A stretch of 12,445 nucleotides of DNA from Lachnospiraceae bacterium (GTDB lineage: Bacteria > Bacillota > Clostridia > Lachnospirales > Lachnospiraceae). The notes under the pieces are model-generated. The model saw nothing but the letters and a program-made list of their open reading frames with translations, was not told the origin of the DNA and ran no database searches. Made by a program: the position numbers and the translations under genes. Each line of letters begins with the position of its first letter. Position 1 is the stretch's first letter. The stretch is from NCBI GenBank assembly GCA_900751785.1, contig CAADSM010000099.1, positions 1 to 12,445 on the forward strand, in the 5' to 3' direction. This document shows positions 1-6,689 of this stretch, piece after piece.

Positions 1-2271
1 AGGGATGCCGGAGAGGGAAGCACATACTTTGACGACATCCGCGTGGTTGAGTCCGAGATGGATGTTGTGAAGAAGGACGAGGACGGAAACGTTGTCGGAG
101 TAGAGCAGGATTTCGAGAATAACGCACAGGGAATCTACCCGTTCGTTATCGGAAGCGCGGAAGGCGTTACAGATAACCGTACTCATCTGTCCGAGCTGCA
201 CGAGCCATATACACAGGCGGGCTGGGATGGGAAGAAGGGTGATGACGTCCTTGATGGAGAATGGTCTGTGAAGACGAACGGACTGACACAGCGCAATGGC
301 ATTATCTATCAGACGATCCCGCAGAACTTCCGCTTTGAGCCTGGTGTCAAGTATACAGTAAGCTTTGACTATCAGGCGGGAAGTGAAGGTACCTATGCGC
401 TTACGGTAGGAGCAGGAGAGTTTGCAGGCGGTACAGAGCTTTATCCGATGGCGAAGGCTATGGGTGAAGACGGACATTACAGCATTGATATCGTAGGTGA
501 TATCAGCGGTCAGACATGGTTCGGTATCTACTCTACGTCAACAGCTCCGGATCTGCAGGGCACGAGCGGCTCTGAAGCAGATTTCGGCGGATACAAGGAT
601 TTTATCCTGGATAATCTGAAGATCGAGCGCGTGGACGAAGAGTTTACGATGGAAGAACTGGAATCCCTGATCCAGCAGGCGGAAGAAGGATATGACAGAG
701 AAAACTATACTGCTGAAGACTGGAAATATATTGCAGACGCGTTGACAGATGCCCGTGCGGCAGCGGACAAGGGCGATGACGCTTCGGCAGCAGAGATCCG
801 GGACGCTTATTACACACTGAGAGCTGCAATGCAGTATCTCGACACGGTCGATCCGGCATCGAATTATTCCTATGATATCCCGCTCGATGGTGTGGTTCTG
901 ACTACGCCGAGTGAAGAATTGAACGGAACCTTCGGTGCTTCGTGCGGACCGAAAGAGTTTGCGATTGATGGAAATCCGCAGACAGGATGGATGACTGCAT
1001 ATGACGGATGGAACAGTCTTATTGCCGCAGGAGAAGGATGGATCGACATGCAGTATCCGGAACCGCATACGGTAGACGGAATCCGCTATATGGCTTCTGT
1101 TCCGAGCAGTTATAACTATAATGCGATCACCGATGCAGACTATGAGATCTGGGTGAAAACGGCCGATGCAGCTGCTGATCCGAACGGCGAAGGGTTCGAG
1201 GCAGAGGGCTATCAGAAAGTAGCTGAAGGCACGTGGCAGTATGACTCCTCCTGGAAGATGATCGAGTTTGATGCGGTGGAGAATGTCACGAACATCAGGC
1301 TGCTTCTTACGAGAGTTTCCAGCCACAATTATTGGGCTCTGGCATCAGAGATCCGCGGAATGAGCAAGGCGGAGAATCCGGTAGAAGACGAGCCGGCAGA
1401 AGAGATCTCCACGGCAGTTCTGGAATACGCGATCGAGCTTGCAGGCGGTGTTAACACAGACGGAGTCATTGACGTTGTGAGAGAGAACTTTGAGAATGCG
1501 CTTCAGAATGCGCAGGACATCCTTGCAAAGGTTCAGTCCGGAGATACATCCGTGACACAGAGTCAGGTGGATAATGCATGGCGGAACCTGATCAAGGCGA
1601 TGCAGTACATGGAGTTCAAGGAAGCAAATAAGGACGACCTGGCGAAGGTCATCGCTCTGGCGGAAGAGATGAACGGTAACCTGGATAAATATCTTGAGGA
1701 TGGAAAAGAGGCGTTCACATCAGCGCTTGCAGAGGCAAAAGAGGTCTATGAAGATCCGATTGCGACTCAGGAAGAAGTAACCAGCGCATGGCAGAATCTG
1801 CTGAACGCAATGGCGAATATGATGCTCAAGCCGGATAAGGGACTCCTGGAAGACCTGGTCGCACAGGCTGAAGGGCTCAATGAGGCAGACTATGATGCAC
1901 AGAGCTTCGCAGCGATGCGTACAGCCCTTGCGGCAGCAAAGGAAGTGCTTGCAGACGAGAATGCAACAGAGGAAGAAATCAGTACATCTGTAGCAGCGCT
2001 TGAGGATGCGCTGGCAAAACTGACTGCATCCACAGACGGCAGCAAGGATGAAACCGGCACCGGAAATGGCAGCCAGGATCAGACGGGCGGAACTGCAGGT
2101 AAGAATAATTCTTCATCTGCGGGCAGCGCATCGTCCTCCAAGACGACTTCCGGAACAAATGCTGTGAAGACCGGCGATACGGCGAATACACTCCCGATCG
2201 CGGCGACAGCAGCGGCAGCTGTGATCGCAGCAGGAGCAGTGATGATTCTTAAGAAAAAAGAAGAGAATTAA
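1..2271 (+). CDS. C-terminal part of a wall-anchored GH101-type endo-alpha-N-acetylgalactosaminidase (5' partial)
   Basis: The reading frame is open from base 1, with a CBM-like ending (YFDDIRVV) before the first in-frame ATG at 43, so the true start and catalytic domain lie left of the window; 756 codons are visible. Counting from base 1, residues about 35-205 (motifs QGIYPFVIG, NRTHLSELH, QTIPQNFRFEPG) resemble the beta-sandwich that follows the catalytic barrel in GH101 enzymes, which release core-1 disaccharide from mucin-type O-glycans. Then come a FIVAR-like helical repeat (about 213-275), an F5/8 or discoidin-like galactose-binding module (about 285-455), three more FIVAR-like repeats (about 465-675), a Gly/Ser/Thr linker, and a sorting signal: KTGDT at 723-727, a hydrophobic span, and a KKKEEN tail. 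Inferred role: surface-displayed mucin O-glycan degradation. GH101 rests on remembered family motifs, without the catalytic residues; another wall-anchored glycosidase with the same accessory modules is possible. Confidence 0.72.
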   Translation, partial: RDAGEGSTYFDDIRVVESEMDVVKKDEDGNVVGVEQDFENNAQGIYPFVIGSAEGVTDNRTHLSELHEPYTQAGWDGKKGDDVLDGEWSVKTNGLTQRNGIIYQTIPQNFRFEPGVKYTVSFDYQAGSEGTYALTVGAGEFAGGTELYPMAKAMGEDGHYSIDIVGDISGQTWFGIYSTSTAPDLQGTSGSEADFGGYKDFILDNLKIERVDEEFTMEELESLIQQAEEGYDRENYTAEDWKYIADALTDARAAADKGDDASAAEIRDAYYTLRAAMQYLDTVDPASNYSYDIPLDGVVLTTPSEELNGTFGASCGPKEFAIDGNPQTGWMTAYDGWNSLIAAGEGWIDMQYPEPHTVDGIRYMASVPSSYNYNAITDADYEIWVKTADAAADPNGEGFEAEGYQKVAEGTWQYDSSWKMIEFDAVENVTNIRLLLTRVSSHNYWALASEIRGMSKAENPVEDEPAEEISTAVLEYAIELAGGVNTDGVIDVVRENFENALQNAQDILAKVQSGDTSVTQSQVDNAWRNLIKAMQYMEFKEANKDDLAKVIALAEEMNGNLDKYLEDGKEAFTSALAEAKEVYEDPIATQEEVTSAWQNLLNAMANMMLKPDKGLLEDLVAQAEGLNEADYDAQSFAAMRTALAAAKEVLADENATEEEISTSVAALEDALAKLTASTDGSKDETGTGNGSQDQTGGTAGKNNSSSAGSASSSKTTSGTNAVKTGDTANTLPIAATAAAAVIAAGAVMILKKKEEN

Positions 2272-2300
2272 ATAAACAGCTCTTTCGTAAAAGACATACG

Positions 2301-2332
2301 AAAAACCGTCAGCTTTCTGGCTGACGGTTTTT
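2301..2332. terminator. Bidirectional intrinsic terminator between convergent genes
   Basis: The arms CCGTCAGC (2306-2313) and GCTGACGG (2320-2327) pair perfectly around a 6-nt loop and are flanked by A5 and T5, giving up to 13 bp and a U-tract on either strand. It lies 29 bases after the GH101-like stop and can also stop transcripts from the convergent lysozyme gene. Confidence 0.9.
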
Positions 2333-2365
2333 CGCAGTTTTTATAGTTATCTAAAGGAATGAGAG

Positions 2366-2406
2366 TAAAGTGCGACACCTTGGGTTGCCCCAAGATGTCT
2401 ACTTTA
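2366..2406. repeat. Long imperfect hairpin in the convergent intergenic region
   Basis: TAAAGT (2366-2371) pairs with ACTTTA (2401-2406), GACA with TGTC, and CTTGGG (2379-2384) with CCCAAG (2389-2394) around a TTGC loop, with small mismatches between blocks. No U-tract follows on either strand, so it is not an obvious terminator. The arms carry TGTC-(1-2 nt)-ACTTTA-like motifs in opposite orientation. The 192 bases between the terminator and the lysozyme stop (2333-2524) hold this and the next hairpin, and otherwise only AT-rich sequence with no convincing ORF. Confidence 0.6.
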
Positions 2407-2415
2407 TGAGGGGGG

Positions 2416-2439
2416 AGATAGTTGTTTTATCAACTATCT
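2416..2439. repeat. Perfect 9-bp hairpin
   Basis: AGATAGTTG (2416-2424) and CAACTATCT (2431-2439) are perfect inverted repeats around the loop TTTTAT. It sits 9 bases after the preceding hairpin and downstream of the lysozyme stop on the minus strand. It could protect the 3' end of the lysozyme mRNA, be part of a small RNA, or be debris of a mobile element; the sequence does not decide. Confidence 0.6.
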
Positions 2440-2524
2440 GTGTCTTAGTATAGCCGGAAAATGTGTCTAAAATATGTTTAAAGTCTAAAAGAAAAAGAAA
2501 AAAAGTAATGATTTTCTTAACTGA

Positions 2525-3493
2525 TCAGGGGATCTTTATCGTGGTTCCGGCATAGATCCGGTCCGGATCAGCGATTCCGTTGAGGGCAGCAAGGGTGCTC
2601 ACTGTTGTGCCAAACTTTACGGCAATCCCGCTCAGTGTATCTCCCGGCCGGATCGTGTAGGTCTTCGTCCCAGATCCGGTTTCGGGCACTCGGAGCGTGG
2701 CCCCGGCGTAGATTTTATCAGGATCTGATATGTTATTCAGCGCGGCAAGGGCGCTCACTGTCGTACCGAATCTGGCGGCGATCCCGCTCAGTGTATCCCC
2801 GGACTGGATCACATAGGTGATGTATTCCTGGGGCGGGATCGGAGAAGGAGAAGGGGCAGTCCCTGTCAGATGGTTCAGCCCGGCATTCCGTATCACAGAC
2901 GGGTAGTCCACATAGCTTAAGTCCAGATCGACATTGCCGCTGATGCCGGGGACGCTTCCCTGGCTGGTATACTGCCACATGCCGCAGTCAGTTCCGTCAA
3001 AGGTATCTGTGTAGCGGGCATACCAGAGTGCATAGCGTGCGGAGAGATCCGTGCCCAGATAGGTGTCCAGGAAATTTTTATTGCTGTAGAACATGGCGAA
3101 GTAGCCATTTGCTTCAAGCCGGCCGCAGAAGCTCTGCACCAGCTGACGGGCAAGGGAGGGAGTGAGCTTGACACCCTGACCTGCTGCATAGTCTGCGCTT
3201 GCCTGTTCGATATCATAGCAGACGGGGTATTCCAGCTTATATCCGGAGATCGTGTTTATACAGCCATCGGCCTCCTGAGAAGCAGTCTCAGGGCTGACCG
3301 CATAGCAGAACCAGTATGCGCCGATCGGCAGTCCGATACGGTTACACTCCGAAGCGTTTCGCCGGAACTGTTCATCCACTGTGTTGAAGCCGTAGCCTGC
3401 GCGCAGCATTGCAAACTGATACCCGGCCGCTTTGACGCGTTCCCAGTCTACCTCACCTTGAAATTTACTGACATCAAGTCCCTTTATACTCAT
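2525..3493 (-). CDS. GH25 muramidase (lysozyme) with two C-terminal LysM repeats
   Basis: 322 residues. GH25 enzymes cleave the beta-1,4 bond between MurNAc and GlcNAc in peptidoglycan. Residues 1-205 form the barrel: GLDVSKFQG at the start with Asp7, YDIEQ with the catalytic-type pair Asp94 and Glu96, MWQYTSQG at 172-179, and NVDLDLSY near its end. A proline-rich linker (about 212-223) leads to two LysM repeats (about 225-270 and 277-322), each with a GDTLSGIA core, which bind N-acetylglucosamine chains. ATG 3493 is chosen because AAAGGA (3503-3508) lies 9 nt upstream and the GH25 fold starts at once; the frame runs on to an ATG at 3616, but that stretch is the leader. No signal peptide is visible, so export may need a holin, lysis or a non-classical route. 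Likely an autolysin or phage-derived endolysin; no phage genes are nearby. Confidence 0.92.
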   Translation of the reverse strand: MSIKGLDVSKFQGEVDWERVKAAGYQFAMLRAGYGFNTVDEQFRRNASECNRIGLPIGAYWFCYAVSPETASQEADGCINTISGYKLEYPVCYDIEQASADYAAGQGVKLTPSLARQLVQSFCGRLEANGYFAMFYSNKNFLDTYLGTDLSARYALWYARYTDTFDGTDCGMWQYTSQGSVPGISGNVDLDLSYVDYPSVIRNAGLNHLTGTAPSPSPIPPQEYITYVIQSGDTLSGIAARFGTTVSALAALNNISDPDKIYAGATLRVPETGSGTKTYTIRPGDTLSGIAVKFGTTVSTLAALNGIADPDRIYAGTTIKIP

Positions 3494-3516
3494 AGAACAG
3501 CATCCTTTCAGAAAAT

Positions 3517-3558
3517 ATGACATCTGAGCATACTGTCTGAGGACAACTCGGATGTCAT
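3517..3558 (-). promoter_or_regulatory. Inverted repeat in the lysozyme 5' leader
   Basis: Arms ATGACATCTGAG (3517-3528) and CTCGGATGTCAT (3547-3558) are complementary in 11 of 12 positions with an 18-nt spacer. On the minus strand the structure lies between the proposed promoter and the ribosome site, so it could be an mRNA hairpin affecting translation or stability, or an operator. No U-tract follows, so it is not a simple attenuator. Confidence 0.6.
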
Positions 3559-3566
3559 TCGGTTTT

Positions 3567-3596
3567 ATATTAGCAGTATATGTACAGAGCGGGTAA
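3567..3596 (-). promoter_or_regulatory. Candidate promoter for the GH25 lysozyme gene
   Basis: On the minus strand TAATAT (complement of 3567-3572) is preceded by TGC, giving an extended -10 of the TGnTATAAT type. A weak -35, TTACCC (complement of 3591-3596), lies 18 bp upstream. The predicted leader is about 70 nt and contains the inverted repeat. The -35 is poor, so the call is tentative. Confidence 0.4.
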
Positions 3597-3665
3597 CTGT
3601 GAGGAAAACTGTGCAAAAATCAATGAATGATAAAATATTCCATCCTTTTTTCGTGAAAACTCATA

Positions 3666-3694
3666 TTGACAGAAATGATGGGAAAATCTACCAT
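3666..3694 (+). promoter_or_regulatory. Sigma-A-type promoter of the pectinesterase gene
   Basis: TTGACA (3666-3671) is a perfect -35, followed after 17 bp by TACCAT (3689-3694), a four-of-six -10. The predicted leader is about 80 nt and ends in AAGGAGG (3771-3777), 5 nt before the ATG. The leader can also form a small hairpin (CTGTA 3727-3731 with TACAG 3736-3740, extendable by wobble pairs). Confidence 0.65.
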
Positions 3695-3702
3695 ATATAT
3701 GG
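3691..3702. promoter_or_regulatory. Perfect 12-bp palindrome overlapping the pectinesterase -10 region
   Basis: CCATATATATGG is self-complementary over all 12 bases. It begins inside the proposed -10 box and covers the expected transcription start, a typical place for a repressor operator. The binding protein is unknown, and an AT-rich palindrome can also arise by chance. Confidence 0.4.
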
Positions 3703-3782
3703 AAAAATGTGGATTATTTTACATTGCTGTATTATTACAGTGAAATCTCACATTAAAATTTTTAAATAATAAGGAGGCAAAA

Positions 3783-6515
3783 ATGAAGAGAGCATTTTTG
3801 GCAGGTCTTCTCTCTGCAGCCATGACAGTCAGCATGATGGCGGGGACTGTGTCTGCGGCTGGAATGCCGGCGGATGTATCGGCGCAGGAAACGGTGATGC
3901 AGGAGGCGGAGCAGGCGGAAGGCAGAAGCTGGGATTTTACCGCATCCAGCAGTGTAGAACGTCCGACATTGGAACGAGCGGAAGGCGAATTTGACGGGAT
4001 CAAGATCAATGCACTAGAGGGGAAATTTTCGCCAAGAGAAAATGATACACAGATCAATGCAGGAACAACCCTGTCAGTCCCTGTTTCAGCGAATGAGAAC
4101 GGCGCGACATTGAGCATCACTCTTTCCGGAGGTTCCTCAGAGGTGGAAGTTGATGGAGTTCGGTATGCTTCAACTGGTACAGGCATAAGCATCCCGCTGG
4201 CGGCAGCTGAAGAGGATGGTTACTGCACGATAAACTTTATGGCGCAGGCGTATATTTCTGCTATCGCGATTTCTTATAATGAGCCGGCGGAAGAGTATCC
4301 GGGAGTACCGGAGAGCGCCGCGGCAGAGGACAAGACCTGGATATTTGAGACTGCGGACGGTCTGAATGATGAGAGTGGAAACGCAGCAGCCGGCAGCAAG
4401 CTGGAAGGAAACAGAGGAACTTTCGATGGCATGAAGATCGATGCCACATCGGGAAAGTTCAATATCCAGCCGGAGCAGACGAGAGTGGTGATCAATGCGG
4501 GGACGGTCCTTTATATCCCGGCGGCATATGACGCAGAAGGCGCGTCTCTGCTGATCGCAGGCACACAGGACGGAAGCACGCCGTCGCAGATCAAGGTAGA
4601 CGGTGTAAGTTATACTACAAATGAAGAGATCGCACTTGATATGACGGACGATTCTGCATACCCGCGTTTCCTGAAGGTTGAGTTTGATACGATCGCATAT
4701 GTAAATTCTATTGCGCTGAACTATGTAAGCGACAGTGATTTTGACGCTCCAACGGTTGAGGCAAAGGATAAGGTGTGGGATTTCACTGCATCAAGCCCGA
4801 TCGAGCGGCCGACCGTGCAGGGCGGCATGGGTGAGTATGACGGCATCCAGATCGACGCGGTCACAGGAAAGTTTGCTCCCCGCTCTGCAGAGCAGGGAAA
4901 TGATACGCAGGTGACGGCAGGGACAGTGCTTTATATTCCCGTTGCGCCGGATGAGAAAGGCGCTGCGATCACAGTTTCCGGAAACAATTACAACAATCTT
5001 ACAGTGACGCTGAACGGCACCGAGATCGAGGTCGGAAAAGAGGCGGCGCTTCCGGAAGTGACGGAGAATACATACGTAACGCTTGCTTTTGACAGCGCTG
5101 ACGGCACAGGAAGCTGCTATCTTACCGGGATCACAGTTGATTATCTGAGCGACAGCGTAGTAAATGAGAACATCGTTACTGTCGGAGCAGGCGGCGCTTA
5201 TGATTATACGACGATCCAGGCAGCTCTCGACAATAATGAGTCAAGCGCGTCCGAACCGCTCGTGCTCCTGATCGCACCGGGAACTTATACTGAGCATGTG
5301 ACAGTGGACAAGCCGTGGGTATCTTTCCAGCCGATGTACAGAGACGGTGGAGAGATTGTGATCGAGGAAAGCTATTATTCTTCGAATACATTTGATGCTG
5401 ACGGCAATTTCATCCCGCAGGACGAATATGACGTCGGAACGGACAAGAGCGGAACAGTGCTTCTGACTTCCAATGCGACAGGATTCAGTGCTTCAGGCAT
5501 TACATTTAAGAACAGCTACAATATTGATGATCACACAGCAAAGGATGAACAGACGCCGGCTGTTGCGTTCGGTTCAGCGGCAGACAAGGTATACCTGAAG
5601 GACTGCCGGTTCATTGGCCGTCAGGACACACTGTACCTGCATGGCGCAGGTTCCAGAGTCCAGGTGGAGGACTGCTATATTGAAGGTACAGTGGACTTTA
5701 TTTTCGGCGATGCGGATGCGTATTTCACAAACTGTGATCTGTATATGGCATATTTTACGGGAAAAGACAATGGGTACTTTACTGCAGCCAATACAAAGAA
5801 AGGAAATGTAGGATTCGTATTCAGCCAGTGTAATCTGGAAGCGGATCCGGCATATGGCGAGGACGGAGATGTGAGTCTCGGACGTCCGTGGCAGACAGAG
5901 ATCTATACCGAGACTGGAAGAAACGCAGATGGAAGCAGTTACCTGATATCATATGATCCGGAACGGAAGAATCCGACTTATGAAAATACTTCCTCAGCAG
6001 TGACATTTATCGAGTGTACAATGGACTCATCGATTCAGGATAAGAGATGGAATGTGTGGACGAGAAAAGATAAGGAAGGAAATACAGTCGATGTGACTTA
6101 CCATGATGATGTCCGTTTTGCAGAATATAACAGCAAGGACGAGACAGGGGCATATCTGGATCCGTCTGATTATACTGACATCGTGCTGGGAACAATGGCG
6201 GCGACAGAGGATGCAGAAGGACTTCTGGATTCCCTGCTGGCGCAGATGGGATTCGGCGACGGAGTCGGAGAATGGACACCTGGATTTACTGACTTCTCAG
6301 GCGAGAAGCCGGCAGTGCCGGATCCGGGGACGGATGATAACAATAACAATGGAGGAGCCGGCAGTAACGGCCCTGATGGCAGCGGCGGAACCACAGGCGG
6401 GAAAAATGCAGCAGCCAAGACAGGAGACACATGGAATACTGCTGTCTGGGCATCCGCAGTATTGCTTGCAGCAGGCGCATTGCTGAGTCTTATGAGAAAG
6501 AAAACGCGCAGATAA
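3783..6515 (+). CDS. Wall-anchored CE8 pectinesterase with three N-terminal repeat modules
   Basis: 910 residues, much longer than a bare CE8 enzyme. CE8 esterases remove methyl esters from homogalacturonan, yielding pectate and methanol. A signal peptide (about 1-25, ending VSA) is followed by three related modules starting at Trp50, Trp186 and Trp332. The right-handed beta-helix catalytic domain runs from about 463 to 800 and shows all family motifs: GTYTE (500-504), QTPAVAFG with Gln590, QDTLY with Gln614 and Asp615, GTVDFIFG with the nucleophile-type Asp638, and LGRPW with Arg701 and Trp703. All expected catalytic residues are present, so it should be active. A Gly/Asn-rich linker, KTGDT (879-883), a hydrophobic span and an RKKTRR tail form the sorting signal. 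ATG 3783 has AAGGAGG 5 nt upstream. The gene is monocistronic, with its own promoter and terminator. No pectate lyase or uronate-catabolism gene is in the window. Confidence 0.93.
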   Translation: MKRAFLAGLLSAAMTVSMMAGTVSAAGMPADVSAQETVMQEAEQAEGRSWDFTASSSVERPTLERAEGEFDGIKINALEGKFSPRENDTQINAGTTLSVPVSANENGATLSITLSGGSSEVEVDGVRYASTGTGISIPLAAAEEDGYCTINFMAQAYISAIAISYNEPAEEYPGVPESAAAEDKTWIFETADGLNDESGNAAAGSKLEGNRGTFDGMKIDATSGKFNIQPEQTRVVINAGTVLYIPAAYDAEGASLLIAGTQDGSTPSQIKVDGVSYTTNEEIALDMTDDSAYPRFLKVEFDTIAYVNSIALNYVSDSDFDAPTVEAKDKVWDFTASSPIERPTVQGGMGEYDGIQIDAVTGKFAPRSAEQGNDTQVTAGTVLYIPVAPDEKGAAITVSGNNYNNLTVTLNGTEIEVGKEAALPEVTENTYVTLAFDSADGTGSCYLTGITVDYLSDSVVNENIVTVGAGGAYDYTTIQAALDNNESSASEPLVLLIAPGTYTEHVTVDKPWVSFQPMYRDGGEIVIEESYYSSNTFDADGNFIPQDEYDVGTDKSGTVLLTSNATGFSASGITFKNSYNIDDHTAKDEQTPAVAFGSAADKVYLKDCRFIGRQDTLYLHGAGSRVQVEDCYIEGTVDFIFGDADAYFTNCDLYMAYFTGKDNGYFTAANTKKGNVGFVFSQCNLEADPAYGEDGDVSLGRPWQTEIYTETGRNADGSSYLISYDPERKNPTYENTSSAVTFIECTMDSSIQDKRWNVWTRKDKEGNTVDVTYHDDVRFAEYNSKDETGAYLDPSDYTDIVLGTMAATEDAEGLLDSLLAQMGFGDGVGEWTPGFTDFSGEKPAVPDPGTDDNNNNGGAGSNGPDGSGGTTGGKNAAAKTGDTWNTAVWASAVLLAAGALLSLMRKKTRR
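3930..5145 (+). repeat. Triplicated N-terminal module of the pectinesterase (protein-level repeat)
   Basis: Three units start near 3930, 4338 and 4776. Each follows the pattern W-(D/I)-F, then G-x-(F/Y)-D-G-(I/M)-x-I-(N/D)-A, a GKF motif, (V/I)-x-A-G-T-x-L-x-(I/V)-P, and a final beta-strand ending near a Tyr. Units 1 and 3 share WDFTASS and ERPT, so they are the closest pair; unit 2 is more diverged. The alternating pattern suggests beta-sandwich domains, likely carbohydrate-binding or spacer modules; no ligand can be assigned. Confidence 0.75.
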
Positions 6516-6532
6516 CAGAATAACGAACTTGG

Positions 6533-6586
6533 GCCTCCCTTACGATGATGATAAAATGACAGTAACGTTATCGAAGGGAGGCTTTT
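6533..6586 (+). terminator. Intrinsic terminator after the pectinesterase gene
   Basis: GCCTCCCTT (6533-6541) pairs with AAGGGAGGC (6574-6582), extended by CGAT/ATCG after a one-base bulge, and is followed by TTTT. The loop is unusually long (about 23 nt) and the U-tract short, so efficiency is uncertain. Confidence 0.7.
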
Positions 6587-6609
6587 GTATGATAAGGATC
6601 AAAAAAATC

Positions 6610-6628
6610 TGTCCACTTTTTTGTCCAC
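6610..6628 (+). promoter_or_regulatory. Direct repeat TGTCCAC just upstream of the phosphoesterase -35 box
   Basis: TGTCCAC occurs at 6610-6616 and 6622-6628, a 12-bp period separated by a T-run, and ends two bases before the -35 hexamer. The placement fits an activator or response-regulator site. It also resembles repeated motifs at some insertion-sequence ends; no transposase is nearby. Confidence 0.4.
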
Positions 6629-6630
6629 AG

Positions 6631-6659
6631 TTGATTTAAAGAGGAACATAGAGTATCAT
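6631..6659 (+). promoter_or_regulatory. Promoter of the metallophosphoesterase gene
   Basis: TTGATT (6631-6636) and TATCAT (6654-6659) are separated by 17 bp. The predicted leader is about 25 nt and carries AAAGGAAAG (6671-6679), about 10 nt before the ATG at 6690. Confidence 0.6.
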
Positions 6660-6689
6660 AATATAGTTTAAAAGGAAAGTAGACTTTAT

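Noticed and set aside
538..1326. 262-codon open frame antisense to the GH101-like gene
   Set aside because: It lies wholly opposite a well-supported coding region, has a low-complexity Arg/Cys/Ile-rich product with no domain, and no ribosome site stands out. It is a shadow of biased codon use.
1402..2025. Nucleotide tandem repeat or CRISPR-like array in the FIVAR region
   Set aside because: The repeats are diverged protein-level helical units with no conserved nucleotide repeat or spacer pattern. No CRISPR, tRNA or rRNA was seen anywhere in the window.
3494..3616. N-terminal extension of the lysozyme to the ATG at 3616
   Set aside because: The extra 41 residues lack a signal peptide or homology, include the leader inverted repeat and the ribosome site, and the GH25 fold starts right after ATG 3493.
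3494..3782. Catabolite-repression (cre) site in the divergent region
   Set aside because: I looked for the TGNAANCGNNNNCA-type consensus and found no match good enough to report.
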